A stretch of 64,000 nt of DNA from Voacanga thouarsii (GCA_026120185.1 JANUWF010001281.1:744001-808000); one strand, 5' to 3'; numbered from the stretch's first letter, positions 46,133 through 60,420 are shown. Made by a program: numbers and translations. Notes: a model not told the origin generated them from the letters alone.

Positions 46133-49100
46133 ATGTTTGTTTGATGGGTACATTTTTTTGAAAGAAAGACGGGAAATTATCTTTTCCTTCAATTTCATTT
46201 TGGCAAAAAATTCAAGCATTTCTCTGTTTAGCTTGTTTATTTTCTAATTTGTTACTGACTACCGAGACATAGGTTTCTGAGGTTTGGAATATTTTATGCA
46301 AGTAAAATCATAGTGTTCTTTTGCTCCAAAAATCATAGTGTATTCTTTGTATAATATTTATCAACCGTGAGGATTTGTTTTTTCTCATTCTGTGAATACA
46401 TTTCTTTTTGTTATCTAAAGGATCTATATTTAACATAAACTATCTAGTCATGGATTGAAAGCTTTGCGTGATTTCAAATGTCATGGGGAAACACATAGTT
46501 GGAATAAAGAATGTTTCAGATGATCTAGCAAAAGAAAAATTAGGCTGAGATAAATTTTTGCATGTCTGAGGTACAATTGCATGGCAGTTAGAAGGATATA
46601 AAGCTCAGCATAACATATGGTAATGGATGCATACTTAATTACTCTGATCTTGCAGTTGAGACGTGACTCATAAAAAATTTTTGTAAGTGGTGAAAAAATT
46701 GCTGTTATTTCCTAATTACTGTAACCTATTGTTGACAGTGAGTTATTGCTAGAAGTTTTGAATTGTTAACACATTGTTAGATGGGTATTATGGATAGATG
46801 TTACATCTTTGTTTAATTGACGATGAATGTAATGTGGAGCGGTCATATATGGACAATGCTGTTGCAAGTTCTGAGGAAATATGCATCATTTGTAAATTAA
46901 TGAATCTAGATTGGATTTGCCGGAATAAATAATATAATCTCAAGTGAAAAGTTCACAGGCATTGCTTGCTTCAAGTTCAGTTTTGATACTTCGTTGGACT
47001 TGTGCAGCATATTAGTATCTAGTAATTGCTGGTTGCTCAATTTTGATTTCTGGATGTTCTTTCCTTGAAACAGCCTTGCTACAAAATTCCCTTATTTGGT
47101 TCAGAGAAAACTTAAGTCGGGCCAAGAGATTAGACGGGTAGCGCAGTTTGACTGGAAGATTATTGAGCATGATTGTAAGAAGCCGTTTGTTGCATCAGGA
47201 CTAGAAATTATTCCTTTACCAGTTAGTTGTCTCTCGTTTGTTCCATTGTCCAGTCACCTTTACAGTTATACTTGTTCCATCATTTACAAATGCTGCTTCT
47301 TGGTGTAGGTGATGCATGGAGAAGACTATGTATGTTTAGGTTTTCTCTTTGGTAAAAATTACAAAGTGGCCTATATATCTGATGTTTCACGGTTTTTACC
47401 TGCTACTGAACATTGTGAGTATAACTCTTTTCTGCATTTGTGTCATTTATCATGAGCTACATCTATCTCTCTATTCTGACGACTACCTCAGCTTGTAGAA
47501 TGCAAACTGAGAGTTATTTGGTTCTTGTCTTCACAAGTTATCTTACTTTAAGCTCTCTATCTCCATATTCTGATAACTCAGTCAGGTTCTAGAATGCAAA
47601 CAGGGTGTTTGTGCTTCTTGGTTGGTCTTCACAAATTGTTTTACATAAGTTCTCAGCCACAGTTTCTATCTCTTTTGGAGTTGCCTAAAATCTATGCATC
47701 TTGCCTTCGCTTAGCTAATTATAAGAAAGTGCAAAATTGCTTGCTATAAGCTAGTGTTTGCCATTGACAAGATTGATAATGCAAAACTCAGAATTAGTGT
47801 CCATTAGTGGTTTATTATTTGCTTCCACTTCTTCATAATTAGCTGGAGTTTAATGTTATTAACTGCATCAGCATTTTTTTTATTGTGTTTCTCCCTGAAG
47901 TAAGAATTTCTATCCTCTTTGCTCATTTGATCACCTGAAGTCCTTGAAGTGTTCCTTGGTCCAACCAAACTCTCTGATATGCCGAGTGTTTGATCTGCCC
48001 TGATCTGTGGTTCCCTTCAATTAATGGTTCAGTAACTCTTCCTGAACTTTTATAGCTAGTTCACTTCTCCCAAAAGAAGTCCAGTCCAATCTGCTACAAT
48101 TTTGAAGCTTTCCTGCATACCCATTTCTTAAATTAATCTTTTTTTCTAATTAGTATAGGCTATTTGTTTTTAATGCACCTGGTGTCATAGATCATTTAAG
48201 AAAAAAGGACAGCATTGATTTGGCAGTCATATACGTACTGAAAGATTTACAAAAGAAGAAATGGACCAACTAAATTGGGGGCAAAAAAGGAAAAAAAAGG
48301 TATGAAGAAGATAAAATAAACCCTTCCTTTCCTCCCTCTCAAGAGGTTTAGTGTTGTAATATCATTTTAGCACTTTGTTTTTACTTAGCTGTGCAGCTTT
48401 TGGAGCTAATGGACTTTCCCTTCTGTTTTACAGGTATCTCTAAAGATAGTGCCCAACAGTTGGATCTTCTAATCTTGGATACGCTTTATAAGGTCAATCC
48501 TTACCTAAAGTCGGATATTTTACCACTTTTGAGATCATCTTTCATAAGTTTCTGTACGTATGCTTCTATTTTAAGAGCCATAGCAAAAATATTGATATCT
48601 CGTGGGGGTTGGGGGGTGGGGGGGCGTGGAATTCTTGTGTCATTTTATGGAATTTATCTCAAGTTTCCCTCTCAATGACCTGATGATTGTAAGTTACATT
48701 ACTTTTCCTCTAGTCAGTTACCTTTAAATTCCAGAAACCAAGCAGATAGTAGAGGGTGTAGAATTTAGCACATGTTTCAATACTTCATCTGGTGCTAAAC
48801 GTACGTTGCTCAAGATTCAAGAATTACAATTATTAGTGGGCAAGGTGATTGACTAGCATGTTAAATAAGAGGGAGGGAAACACTTGGACTAGCAATAGAA
48901 CCTCACATGAGTAAAACGAATTGAGGCAGAAGGGTGGCCCTCTTAATTTTTCTTGGTTCGGATGTCCAAGTTATGAAGTGCAGAAGAGGGATTTTATTCA
49001 ATATTAAGAAATACTGTCACAGTATTTGCCTTGTGTAGATTGTTATTCTTAATCACTTCATCCGAATACTATCCCTTCATTGCTCATTACTCTTTGCTTG

Positions 49101-49556
49101 TTGTTCAAGGCCATCTTTGTTTCTCTAAGATTTTCTTCTTTTCTCTGCAGAAGGGCTCCCACAATACTCATTTTTGCTTTCCTCAGGCATGTTTCTTTTT
49201 CAGACAAAAATTTGTGGTTATGGTTTTGGAATTTTCTTTATTCTGGAAATTGTTGCTCAATTTAACTCCAAACAATGCTATATTTAGAGTCTTGATGCTG
49301 TGAAAAGGTTATGCCCAAAGAGAGCTTTATTAATTGGAATGACCCATGAGTTTGATCATCACAATGACAATGAATTTCTTATGGAATGGTCTAAACGGTA
49401 TGGTTTACTGTTTCTTGCATAATGGAGTACAAATTTGAAAAAGAAATAGAAATGGATCTTACAATTGTTTATAAATCTTCATTTTTCTTCCTTTTCAGAG
49501 AAGGCATACATGTTGAGCTTGCTCATGATGGGTTGAGAGTACCAGTGGAGCTGTAA
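43901..49556 (+). CDS. Metallo-beta-lactamase-fold hydrolase, nine exons, complete
   Basis: A plant member of the MBL/RNase Z-like hydrolase superfamily (Arabidopsis homologues are annotated only as metallo-hydrolase/oxidoreductase). Exons: 43901-44088, 44584-44719, 45101-45228, 47074-47221, 47309-47414, 48434-48492, 49151-49186, 49288-49397, 49499-49556; 969 nt, 322 residues, TAA at 49554. N-terminus ALIFLGTGCSSAVP is the usual first strand and loop of the fold. Metal ligands visible: THEHADA (His113, His115, Asp117), VMHGED (His203), YISDVSR (Asp225), GMTHEFDHH (His287). All introns are GT-AG except after exon 7, which has a GC donor (CAG|GCATGT). No signal or transit peptide is obvious, so probably cytosolic or nuclear. 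The substrate is unknown; phosphodiester hydrolysis is an inference from the family. All reading frames join without a stop and all ligands are kept, so it looks functional. Confidence 0.9.
46087..46128 (+). repeat. (CT)n microsatellite in intron 3
   Basis: About 21 CT units in the long (1,845-bp) intron between exons 3 and 4 of the hydrolase gene. Confidence 0.95.
48604..48624 (+). other. G-run with quadruplex potential in intron 6
   Basis: Three runs of 5, 6 and 7 G separated by TT and T; four runs of three G can be drawn. It lies on the coding strand inside the intron after exon 6. Confidence 0.5.
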
Positions 49557-51052
49557 TAAGGTCAGTTTCAACAAATAATGTACATTATACTGAATCTGAT
49601 GAAAGCCTTTTATGTTCTAATGCACAAAGTAAAAAAGCAAAAAAAGAAAAATTTCAAGGACTCCAAGAGGAAAGAGCTTTGAAAACTAACAGGCTTGCAT
49701 TATTAGATGGGAAGAAAAAATTTAGCAAATAAGCATCCCTTATCTTGATGTCTGTGATAATGAGGACTTGTTTTACTGGTGAAAATGACTGAGGCCCCAT
49801 GTTTAAAACAGTCTCAAGTTCATAGCCCACTAATATGTGGTTATGTTGTCCCATGAGTATCTGCATATGTGATTGTGTTGGTCCTGTGAGTATACAAGTT
49901 CTAGGTATGTGGACCATTATATATTGGTTTCCAACTCGTTATAAGATGATTACTGTAGTTCCAGATATTAATAAATTCGTCCTCCCAAAACGTTTCATCG
50001 CATCAACTGTTTAACAATGACATTTTTAGATTCAATATTAGCATTCCTGTAACCTATCTAACACATTACTGAATAGTTTGACACTGTCCCTAGCTCATGC
50101 TCTTAATATTTTGTGTATATAACTAGGATGGCTTACATTTATACCAATTTTGCTACAATATCACAATGCAATGATATACAAACAGATATACAAATAGAGG
50201 GGGGCAGAGAGGGAGAGAGAATTTGAGCTTTTTAAAAAACTTTACAGTCAGTTATATCTTGGACAAGCTATGCCTTAAAGAATTGATGAACTTACCCTTT
50301 TTGATCATTGCTGCAGGGTAATAGTGGATCATATGCTGTGACAGAGTATACCATTGTAGCCCTGTATTTCTATTTTCTCAAGAAGTGACATGAGTCCATA
50401 CTATCTTTGGACTTTCTAGCCGTAGCAATCTTGGTAATCTAATAGCAAAAGAAACCACGTTGTCCTGATCCAGAGAGACTTTAAAGTAGTGGCACCGTGG
50501 GGGAGGGGAGAGAGGTAAAGCTCACATACAGTTTGATCTGTGTCAAATTCCATTATAGAACCATTATAAGATACATCAACGAGGAAACCTTAGACCACCC
50601 TTTTATGGGTTCTGCAAGATTTCATCAAAGACACCATTCAATGCATTTATGCCAAATTTCCAGAAACCGATTTACAGTTTGAAATTTCCAGAAATTTTCC
50701 CAGTTTTATATGTTCTGGTTTGAATATGGGAATGGACCATTATCATTCTATTATTTCGTGTTTGGTTAGCAATTATTAGTTACACTCTATGATTCCCATA
50801 GATTAATTCTCAAATCAGAACGGGCACTATTAATTTTGATTCCCTTACTAATATCTATTTACTCGAATTTGAATATTTTATTTTAACTTGGCACAAAGAT
50901 TTAGCAGTGAGTAAGTGATTGTATTGTGTTTATTAATTATGAAAGTTAGCAGTGAGATCATGTATTAGTGGGACCTTATATTTTAAATAGAGTGAGTTAA
51001 CTGCGAAAGTTAAAGAATATGTTTATTTGAGAATTTTGAAATAACAATATTG

Positions 51053-51090
<38 letters not shown>

Positions 51091-54000
51091 GGATTTTGTT
51101 TTTTTTTTCTTCTCATTTTGGATCTCTACAACCAAACTGAATTGACAAAAACTGAATTTTGTTTTTCTTTTCTTTTTATTTTTAAGAATTATAAGTCTAT
51201 TTGTGCAACTTCCCCCCCCCCCCTCTCTTCATTGGTTATTGATAAAATGATTTTAGCTGTGTTTGTAAGATATCGTTAAAGATTCTCTTTCCATTTGTTT
51301 CTACTTTTTAATATTTGATATTAATGAAATCATGTTATTTTTAATAATTCAGATCTGCAAAACTTGTAAAAAGAAAATAGCTAGGGGACTAAATACCTTA
51401 ATACAACATGTCATCACAATTTAAGCCTAGGTCATCATGAAGATGAGCAGGCGGAAGAAGAACCAAATGGAGTAAATTACAAATTGAGACATTTAATCCT
51501 ATGAACTAGGTTTCTCGTAAAGGATAAATCGTCTTTAGAATTGAGCCGGGCGAAGAAAGTGAGTGTTTTGGTCCCTACTAAGCAGAATTTGTGCCAAAGC
51601 CCTCATGATCCTGAATCGATTTTACCTAAGATCGCAAATCCCTAGCGGCACATGCTTGGGTTAAATCACTAGACGGCACATGCTTGGGTTAAATCACTTG
51701 ACTTTTGGACACATGTATTTAATATTCTTATACATATTTTATGAATATTATTCAAATGGCACAAAACAATAACAAGATAAAAAATATTTATGTGTCCAAA
51801 TGCCAACCATAACATAATATTGGTTAAAAATCTTTGAACAAAAATATTGAACAGATCATTTATTATGATGCCAAAACTTTTACAGGTTTAAAAGACTAAC
51901 TTTATTTAAATTTTTTCTCTAGAATATTCATGGAAAAAAAAGGTAAAAATTATAGAAGACAAAGTAATAAATATAAAAAAAAATCAAAAAATTTAAAATT
52001 TAAATAAAAATCTATAAAATAATTACCTTAACAACTAGACTATTACTTAACCTTGGTATAACCAAAGCGGACGTCCAAAATTGGATTTTGTGCATCTGCC
52101 ACTTTGTCCGAGGACCTTGTGGAATACCTCGGAACATTCAGGTTCAACTTGGACATTTGAACTTCCGTTCTGGTGTTCAAAATAGACTCTGAAGCAAACT
52201 TAAATGTCTGAGATGTTTATTTTTGCTTTTAGATTTTTTGACAAAACTTAAAAGCTAAAAACTACGAATCTCTTGATCTAAATGAGATCCAAAACTATTT
52301 AGGCCTCTATGTTAAGTACAAAAATCATTTGAAAACCTTATACAAATGTAGGATTTTGAAAGATTTAAACTTTTCAAACATTTTAAAAAACCTTTGCTTA
52401 TAAAACTAACTTTTAAACTTAAGTTAGATTATGCTCAAGTTTTGTTTAGTCTTAGTTATTGAATGCTTTTGTAGGTCATAAGGACAGTAATTTCACACAC
52501 TTAAAAAAAAAAAAAAACAAAACAAAAAAAATCATTATAATTGGTAGAAGATTAGGCAGACTTCTATACTTTTATTTAGGATTAAATAAAGTGTAACAAG
52601 AGTCATTGCATTTTTTTCAATGTTTTGTGAAGAGTAATAAAGTTTTTAATATAAGGAGATTAGTGTAATATTATCTCATTTTCTTTTCAATTAAAATTAA
52701 GTTGTACTGATGGGAGTTTGAGTGAGTGAGTTCAACTAAATTTAGTTTGAGTATTCTTTTATTTTTTTGCTTGAGGATATACAACAAATTTAGGGGAATT
52801 CGACATGTGTGTTTTATAATTTATATAATTTTAGAGAGTATAGATACTATTGGTTCATTTTTTTAGGATAATTAATTTTGAAAAGTAGTTATTTCATTTA
52901 TTTTTACATTTTGACTTGTAGATTCAAGAAAAGTTTTTTTTTTTTTTTTAACAATATTTGGGTTTTCAACCGTAAATTAAACTAGAGATATTGGATTGAG
53001 GTGATTCAAGTTGCGCTGGAAAGTTGAGATTAGGCTAAAATTTTTATGTTTATGAAATAACTACTTTATTATTATCTGGATTAAATCTAGATAGAAAATA
53101 TCCGACACCAGACTAAGAGTTGGTTACCTATTGAAAATTGAGATAATTGATCCAAACTGAGTTAGAGCCAGTTTTGTCAATTAAGGACCACAATGCATAT
53201 CTTTCTAAAATTTCCTGTTTTTCTAATATCCAAATTAGGCCTTGATTAGATTTTGTTAGGACGTTTTCTAGTATTTTTAGGAGTTATTTAGTTGTCCAAA
53301 AGCAGAGATAACGAGACCATGAGATTGGGGGAGATATGAACACCTATTGATTTGGCATATTTCTTCCTTTAATCTTTATGCTTAGTTTTCTTTCTTTTTT
53401 TATTCTAGTCTTGAATCAAGTTTTTTTTTTTTTTTAAATTTCTAAGATTTATGTTATTGATGAATATATTATATTTTCTATGTGAATTCCTTATTTATTC
53501 GTATTGATTAATAAGGAACACACTATATACACACATATATCATTATTATTATTCTTAATACTATTGGATGCATAATCATGATTCAATTGATCTGGTTATG
53601 ATTTAGAAAAATTGAGGCCTACGTCACAATAATATATTTTATCAATTACATGTAAAATAGAAATATATGTATATAGTTTTTTCGACAGTTGTAAGAATCA
53701 AATTCTTAATGTATCTTTCTAGGCTAAATTTATATAAAGATTTGGTAGCTTTGTTTAGAAGAATATTACTTGAGAAAGAATATTAAATAACTAAGGATAC
53801 TTTTTGTCTATATATTTGGTGATGGATAACAAATCAAGATTCTTTATACGACATTTCTTACAAAAAATAAAGTTAATTACTTAGAAGTGAAAGTATATCA
53901 ATTCGGTGTTATAAATATTTGAAAATATGATATTCATATAATGTAATGATATATATTCCCCCCAAAATTTTTTTTCCATTTTAAAATATTTTTGAATACT

Positions 54001-54799
54001 ATCATTGATCAATAGTAGATCAATGACAAATAATTTTCATAACGAATTCATCTGTGAATTTGAATCTGTCTATGATTAGAGATGAATTTTATTTATAAGC
54101 CAAAATTTTAGTGCTAAAGAGGCAAATGGTGTTTTAAGCCCCAGTTAATTCAGGGATATGTTACATCATATGATATGTTGTCAAATGCTCTACTCATCCA
54201 ACCACTGACCTCTCAAATTAGGAAGGTAATGTAGTAACTTTTGTAGTCAAATTCTCTTGTAATTCTTTATGTCAAGTTGAAATAGAACATTCAAATTTAG
54301 ATGAAAAGAGTATATGCGATTAAGGAGTTTTTTTTTTTTTTTTAAAATTTTAATATTATAATTTTTGAATTGAATGATAAAATAATACAGTATTGAATAT
54401 TTATTCATATTCTAGAAATACAAAAGTTGCCAGTGAGAATGGCTATCTCAAACTCACTCCTTTTTTTTACTAATAAGACAACCTAATAAGGCTTACACTA
54501 AATTAATCTGCTATGGTGATGAGGCAGTGGGAGTAGCAACGGGAATGGAAGAGTACAAGAGGAGAAAAAGGATAAAGAGATTGAATGAGGGAGCAATGGA
54601 AAAAGCTTTTGCCAAATGAAATGCTGAACCATTACCAAAACAAGGATATACAATATTTGGAATCTTCAAGGTTGCAGTAGCTTAGCGTTAAAAAAAAAAA
54701 AGCAAAAAAATACTATGAAGCACATGGTGAAGTCAACAAGTAGGCAACTGCCACGTTTGCCACTTAGATCCAGAATTTGGAGGTTTGTCTTTCCTTCTG
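49557..54799. other. Intergenic region, no gene recognised
   Basis: About 5.2 kb downstream of the hydrolase gene, including its 3' untranslated region. It contains a (TA)n at 51058-51086, a run of 12 C near 51211-51222, a 29-bp tandem duplication at 51644-51700 (GGCACATGCTTGGGTTAAAT) and several long T-runs (52936, 53421, 54328). No element ends were identified. Confidence 0.5.
51644..51700 (+). repeat. 29-bp tandem duplication
   Basis: CGGCACATGCTTGGGTTAAA with flanks occurs twice head to tail, with one or two differences at the junction. Confidence 0.85.
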
Positions 54800-55470
54800 A
54801 AGAATCTCAAAATATCTAAAAAATAATAAATTAGAATTTAGGGGAGGCAACTAACAATATTTTTATTATGAAAACCAGAACAAGGAGTTAGGGCACTAAT
54901 GCTCTCATCATTTAACTCCCAAAGACCCACACTCTAAAAGATTCGTAATTCTACCTTTGTATAGATATAATAACTTCTAACTCCTAATTGATATATGATG
55001 TGATAAAGTTTAATTTATTAATCCTAGCATATCCAGGACAATAATAACTTTATAATCAAATTACATTAAGATACTATTAACTTCTAAATCTAAACAAATT
55101 TGGAATATCTCGTCAACCCAACTACATTATCCTAATCTAAATTAAAAATACACGGCAACTAATCACAATAATACTAGGAATGATGAGTTACTTGATTTAA
55201 TTCCCACATTGCCTCTCTAAACCAAGTCTTCGACCTCAATCATTCTAAACATCTTATGTTTCAAGAACAACTTCATCTTCAATAATTTGATGAAGACGTT
55301 TGTAATTTGGTCCTTAGTAGGATAACAATCAATAACTTCTTGATCACACACTTACTCACAAATAAAATGAAACTTTATGTTGATGTGCTTACTATATCCA
55401 TGTAATATTGAATTCTTGAACAAATTAATAACTGATTTATTATCACAGAATATTTGAGACCTAGCCTAAA
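54800..55470 (-). mobile_element. Truncated Ty1/copia 3' end (RNase H plus LTR)
   Basis: Minus strand 55470-55214 reads IFCDNKSVINLFKNSILHGY, KHINIKFHFI and PTKDQITNVFIKLLK, the C-terminal RNase H part of a copia Pol, with a stop inside. It is followed at ~55213 by an LTR-like start TGTGGGAATTAAATC running toward 54800. It belongs to a family different from the two large elements, and its 5' part is missing. Confidence 0.68.
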
Positions 55471-55971
55471 TAACTTAACAATTAGAAATACATGCTCGAA
55501 GAGATAGAGATAAATAGGAGAGACATGCTAACAATACTAATAATAATTAATTATTTGGTTTAATTTCTACAGCTTCCAAGAAAATGATAGAGATAAATAG
55601 GAGAGACATGCTCGAAGAGAGAAACATGGATTACAGCTCTGATCTGGCTGATGGAAGGGTATGGTTTGGGTCTTTTGCTCAGGAATAAGCCATAATTTCT
55701 GAGTTATTCAGTACATAATTCAACATAAATTGTCACTACTAATGGTGACTTTAAAATCATCATTACTAGTGATAATGTCTATAATTTTAGATAGAGAATA
55801 ACCAGGGCAGTTATTGGTGAAATTTGGAAAGAGAATAAAAAATATAATATTTTTATCATTTAATTTAAAAATCATAATCTTTTAGTAAAAGACTCTACAA
55901 TTAAGGACAATAGCATCAGATAAATGGTTAACACACTTAAAAGGTAAAATTAGAAAGCAAATACAATTTAT
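55471..55971. other. Short non-coding stretch
   Basis: AT-rich. It contains the near-repeated phrase GATAGAGATAAATAGGAGAG at ~55501 and ~55588, about 87 bp apart, a local duplication. No gene. Confidence 0.5.
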
Positions 55972-57862
55972 TGTTGGAATATATGCCTTTTAGACTAATT
56001 TTATCTGATGTAATTATCAAATTTATTAATAAAAGAATTTATTTTCAAAATTTGTTTGTGAATTTACATTTTATTTGTACATGATTTTCGTTTGGAAAGG
56101 ACTTATTATGTTTAAGTAAATAATTCATGTGAATGGTGATCTTTCACAGTAAGGTATGGATCATGAGTTACTTAATACATAAATGTTTGTTCTTAACTGA
56201 TTGATGAGAATGCGAATCTCATCATGTATAGATTATTGTATTATGAATTTCAAATAGGAAATGGCTTATCTTTAGTCAGTGAGTAGTCCACTCACTTTAT
56301 AGTATGAACGTATTTCGAATACGTAGAACATGACCTGTAATAATGGTTTTTAAAAGTACTATTTAAAAGAAACCCAAACTATTGTTGCTATAGCGTGGAC
56401 TAATATTCTACCGCTTAAGTATGAGTTGGTGGTCTGATGAAACTAGAAGCATATACTTTGATATACTGTAATTGAGGTTCTTTCATAGAGCCGATATACT
56501 TTTATGTTGAGTATATGTGACTAGTTAGTTAAGACTGACTAGTACAAGAAAGCTTCTGCACTATATCGCCCCTTGTGACTTTTCAAATAATCTAATTATC
56601 CAGGATCTTGGGGAACATGACTTGGATGTTTACTTTAGGGTAGCTCCCTTGAAAAGTGAAAATATTTCAAGAGTCGTGGATTATTGGAGTAGAGCTCTAA
56701 GCTATTAGAAAGGTGTTAGTACAATCTTCCGCTCTAAATGCACGGCGATGTATAGAGGAATATTTTAGTCATTACATCTATACGTCGAAAACTTTACTAA
56801 CGCAACATTATCCTCGGGGTCAATATATCCTTATGGTGATATTAGAAAATATTTAAAACGCAAAATATAACTATTTATATAACAGGGGTATTTTAGTCAT
56901 TTTAGTAGCTAAAGCAATGTGTCTTTTGATCCCCGGAATGACCCTTAAGTCTTGACATATTTGGGTTAAGGAATTGGTCATGATAATTATGAATTTTATT
57001 TTATTTTATTAGTCTAATTTATTATTGGACTATAATAAAATAAAAGGCTCGAGGGAGAATATTTATTTTATCTAGTTTAATTGGTTAATTAATTATTTAG
57101 GGCCCAAAGCCCAGATTGAATAATTAGAAATTAATCTGGATATAAACTAGATAAAATGTATGAAATTTTATATTGGTGTATTTGGGCTTGTTAATTATTT
57201 ATTGGGCAGTTTAATAAAGCTCAAAAAATAAATAATTGAGATTTATTATTTTTGGGTGTTCAAGTCCAAGAATAAATAATTTTATTTTGCCCAATGAATA
57301 AGGCCAAGGGAAAATAAAATTTTAAAAAATTAATTAATTAATTATTAAATTAATTAATTAATTATTAAATTAATTAATTAAATTAAATAAAAAAAGTAAA
57401 AAAAACAACACGAGATTCGCGTGAAGGATAATAGAAAGCATAGATGCTTCCTGTTTTCATGCGTATGAATTTTCTTTCGGGGAATTTGATGAAATGAATG
57501 GAAAATGAATTGAAGGCCATAGCTTGGTACTAAGCACTTCGGGGTTCATCATTCACAGAGAACAAAAACAAACCCAGTGGCTCTTCATTGTTCATTTTTC
57601 CATATAGAACAAACTCATTTTGCCAAGTGAAACCTACATCTTTGAGCTTTCACCAACAGTGCTATGGGCATTATTTCGGAAGATCAACGGTTTCGCGTGA
57701 ATGAGATGCAGTCGACGTTTACAAGGACGTGATCCAATAGTTTCAAGCATTCTTGTACAGACATCTACATTAGTGCGAAAATGGCCATTTAATCACAGAG
57801 GTAAATTTTTAGTTTTGATAGCATGCTTTCTATTTGATGATTTTTGCCATTTTAAGCCTTCA
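55972..57862 (+). repeat. 5' LTR of copia family B
   Basis: 1,891 bp. The first 449 bp match 63552-64000. It has a TTAATTAATTAA-rich tract near 57330-57385. Confidence 0.88.
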
Positions 57863-57864
57863 AT

Positions 57865-57876
57865 TGGTATCAAAGC
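57865..57876 (+). other. tRNA-iMet primer-binding site (one change)
   Basis: TGGTATCAAAGC: the iMet site TGGTATCAGAGC with one G-to-A change, two bases after the LTR. Confidence 0.82.
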
Positions 57877-59639
57877 TATGGTTTGGCAAATGTAGGAAGC
57901 ATGCTAGGCTTAATTAAAATAAGAAAATATTTGTTTTGGATTTTTTCTATGATCCTTCGTGTTTATTGGTATGGGTAGTTTTACTGTAAGTGTCACGAGT
58001 GGAAGCATATGAACACTGTATTTTAATTGCTTTTATAGATATCGTGTAAGCTCAATGTTTTTAAGGGTATATGCGATTATTTGGATGAGTTTTGATTGAA
58101 AATGGAGGAAAAAACTGCATACGATAGCCTTTGAAACGCAGAGAAAATTTATTGGAGAAGAAGGTACTGTAGCAAGCCGCCTAGTCGAGCCGACCAAGCC
58201 GAGTCGCTTGAACCTATGAGGGGAGCCGACCAGCAACTGAGCCGCCAGCCGATTCCCCTGGCGAGGATGGCTTCCTCGTGGGGGCCGACTGCTTTCTTGC
58301 GTGGCACGAGAAAGCAGCTTCTGCGAGGAAATGCAATTGCAATTCTGCTATGCAGTCAACAATTTTAACCTTGAGCTGGGTGGGCCGCGGGCGGGTCGCG
58401 AGCACTCGCCCGGATCTCGGCCAATGGGTTTTTCCATATGCCATGATCTAGTGTGGCGGGTGCATTGGACCTGAATATTTTTTTTAAATTTATTTTTGAT
58501 TCCATACTAGGCGAAGTTATTTTTATTATAATAGTTAATATTCTTTAAATATTTTACATAAAAAATAATAATAAAGAAATTTTAGGATTAAACAATACAA
58601 TTAATTAATTAATGTATTTAATTCTATTATTTGGACATTTAGGTTAAAAGAATAGAAAAGCATGAAAACATTTATAATTTTCTAGCATGCTTATTTCTTT
58701 TTGTACCCTATGTACAGGTTTTCTGAAAGACCAAAGTCTTTGTGAATTTTTGACAAACAAAAATATTTTTCTTAAATCAAATGGTTAATTTTAATTCGAA
58801 CAAAAATTAATTCTAGATTATTTTCTCAAAGGATTTTATCCTTGACATAGAAAATATATTGGATTTAGATATTTTTGTGAATTAAAATAGAAAACTATTT
58901 TGATTGAATTTTAACAAGAAAAATTGTTTTTGTCAAATTAATCTTGAGATCAAAATCTCTCGAAAGTTTTATTAGAAACTTTTGAAATTATTAAGTTTAT
59001 TAACTTAAATAAAATTAATCCATGAAAAAATTTCTCAAAAGGTATAAACTCTGACATAGAAACTTTTATGGGTTTAGATATTTTATTTTTGAGTTAAAAG
59101 AAAATTTAATTGAAAATTTCAAAAGATATTTTTCAAGAAAAATCCTTATTTTAAAATATTAAGTGGGAGAGGGGTTCCAACGGCCCCACGACTTCTATCA
59201 TGATCTTCATTAGAGATCGTGGGTCCCCTTGTGTCACTCTGGGGGTGAACCCGTAAAGGATGGAGATAGCACAAGGATCTAGAACTAATGGATGGATGTA
59301 ATTAATAATTTGGGACACGTGCTATGATCGGTCAACCCACATTAGAGGTTATAGTGCGAGGAATGTCCATAGGAAATGAGAAAAAATGGTCATCCAACGA
59401 TGGAGTTATCTTTTAGATCATTACCTAGAAGGGAAATTAATTTGTGATGGTTAATACACTTAGTTTAAAAAACTGTTAATCTTTCCAAGAAGTTATGTCA
59501 GTTTTTCTAAGAGTCAAATTAATCATATTAAAGATAATAGTATGAGATTAACTATTATCGGATTTAATATGAAGATAAAGTCACAAATTATTTTGTTTTT
59601 CACTAACTGAGTTTTCTTTTATTTTTTGATTTTTCAGAA
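57877..59639 (+). other. Untranslated leader of family B, with a GC-rich island
   Basis: No coding region seen. 58160-58460 is strikingly GC-rich (GAGCCGACC words repeated at 58187, 58224 and 58282) compared with the AT-rich surroundings. Confidence 0.55.
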
Positions 59640-60420
59640 ATGGTTGGCAGAGGTTCTTTTAGTCTTTTGGCCGTCTCGTGAGAATAAGTTAATGAGTCCA
59701 AATTATGTGGACTGAAAAAGAAATTTGGACATAATACTCATTACTGAGGAGTATAAGTATGTTCTCTTTGAAACCTACCCTGTTATCGGAGAGGGTTCTA
59801 CCGTTGAGGTGCGAGAGGTTGAGAAAGCATAGAAGAAGGCCAACGAGATGGCTCGATGTTATATGTTGGCCTTCATGTCTAATGTGCTTCAGTCTAAATA
59901 GAGTACATGGCCGTTGTATACGACATTTGCTAATCATTAGCAATGATGTTCGCCGATAAGAGCCGGGCCGCAAGGCAAAAAGCCCTTAGAACAATCATAA
60001 ATACTAAGATGGCTGAGGGAGCATCAGTCAAGGAGTATATGTTCAAAATGATTGCTATTTTCGAGGAAGTGGAAGTATTAGGTGCTGTTATTGACCCCGA
60101 AAGCCAAGTTGACATAGTTCTCGAATCTCTGTTGGGTTTTTTTACTCAGTTCAAGTTGAACTACAACATGAATAAGTTAAATATGAGTTTAATTGAGTTA
60201 ATAAAAGGGTTTTAGATGGTAGAGAAAGTCATGAAGTCACAGTCCAAGACTATGATTGTTAAGACTTTTTCTTCCAGAATTGGGCCCAAGCCCAAGAAGT
60301 TCAAGAAGAAGAATGGAAACGCACTGACCTAACCCAAGAACCAGCCCAACAAGCCCAAAGGCAAATGCTTCAAGTGTGGGCAGAAGGGACATTGGAAAAA
60401 AGAGTGTTTAGAACTTTAGG
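59640..60420 (+). pseudogene. copia family B gag
   Basis: The start ATG is at 59640 (MVGRGSFSLL) with early stops. Gag-like frame 59943-60215 (KMAEGASVKEYMFKM, ESLLGFFTQFKLNYNMNKL). The zinc knuckle CFKCGQKGHWKKEC (60366-60407) keeps all four ligands. Confidence 0.85.

Noticed and set aside
58214..58444. 76-residue minus-strand ORF in the GC-rich island
   Set aside because: Composition-driven open frame in an untranslated retroelement leader; no motif.
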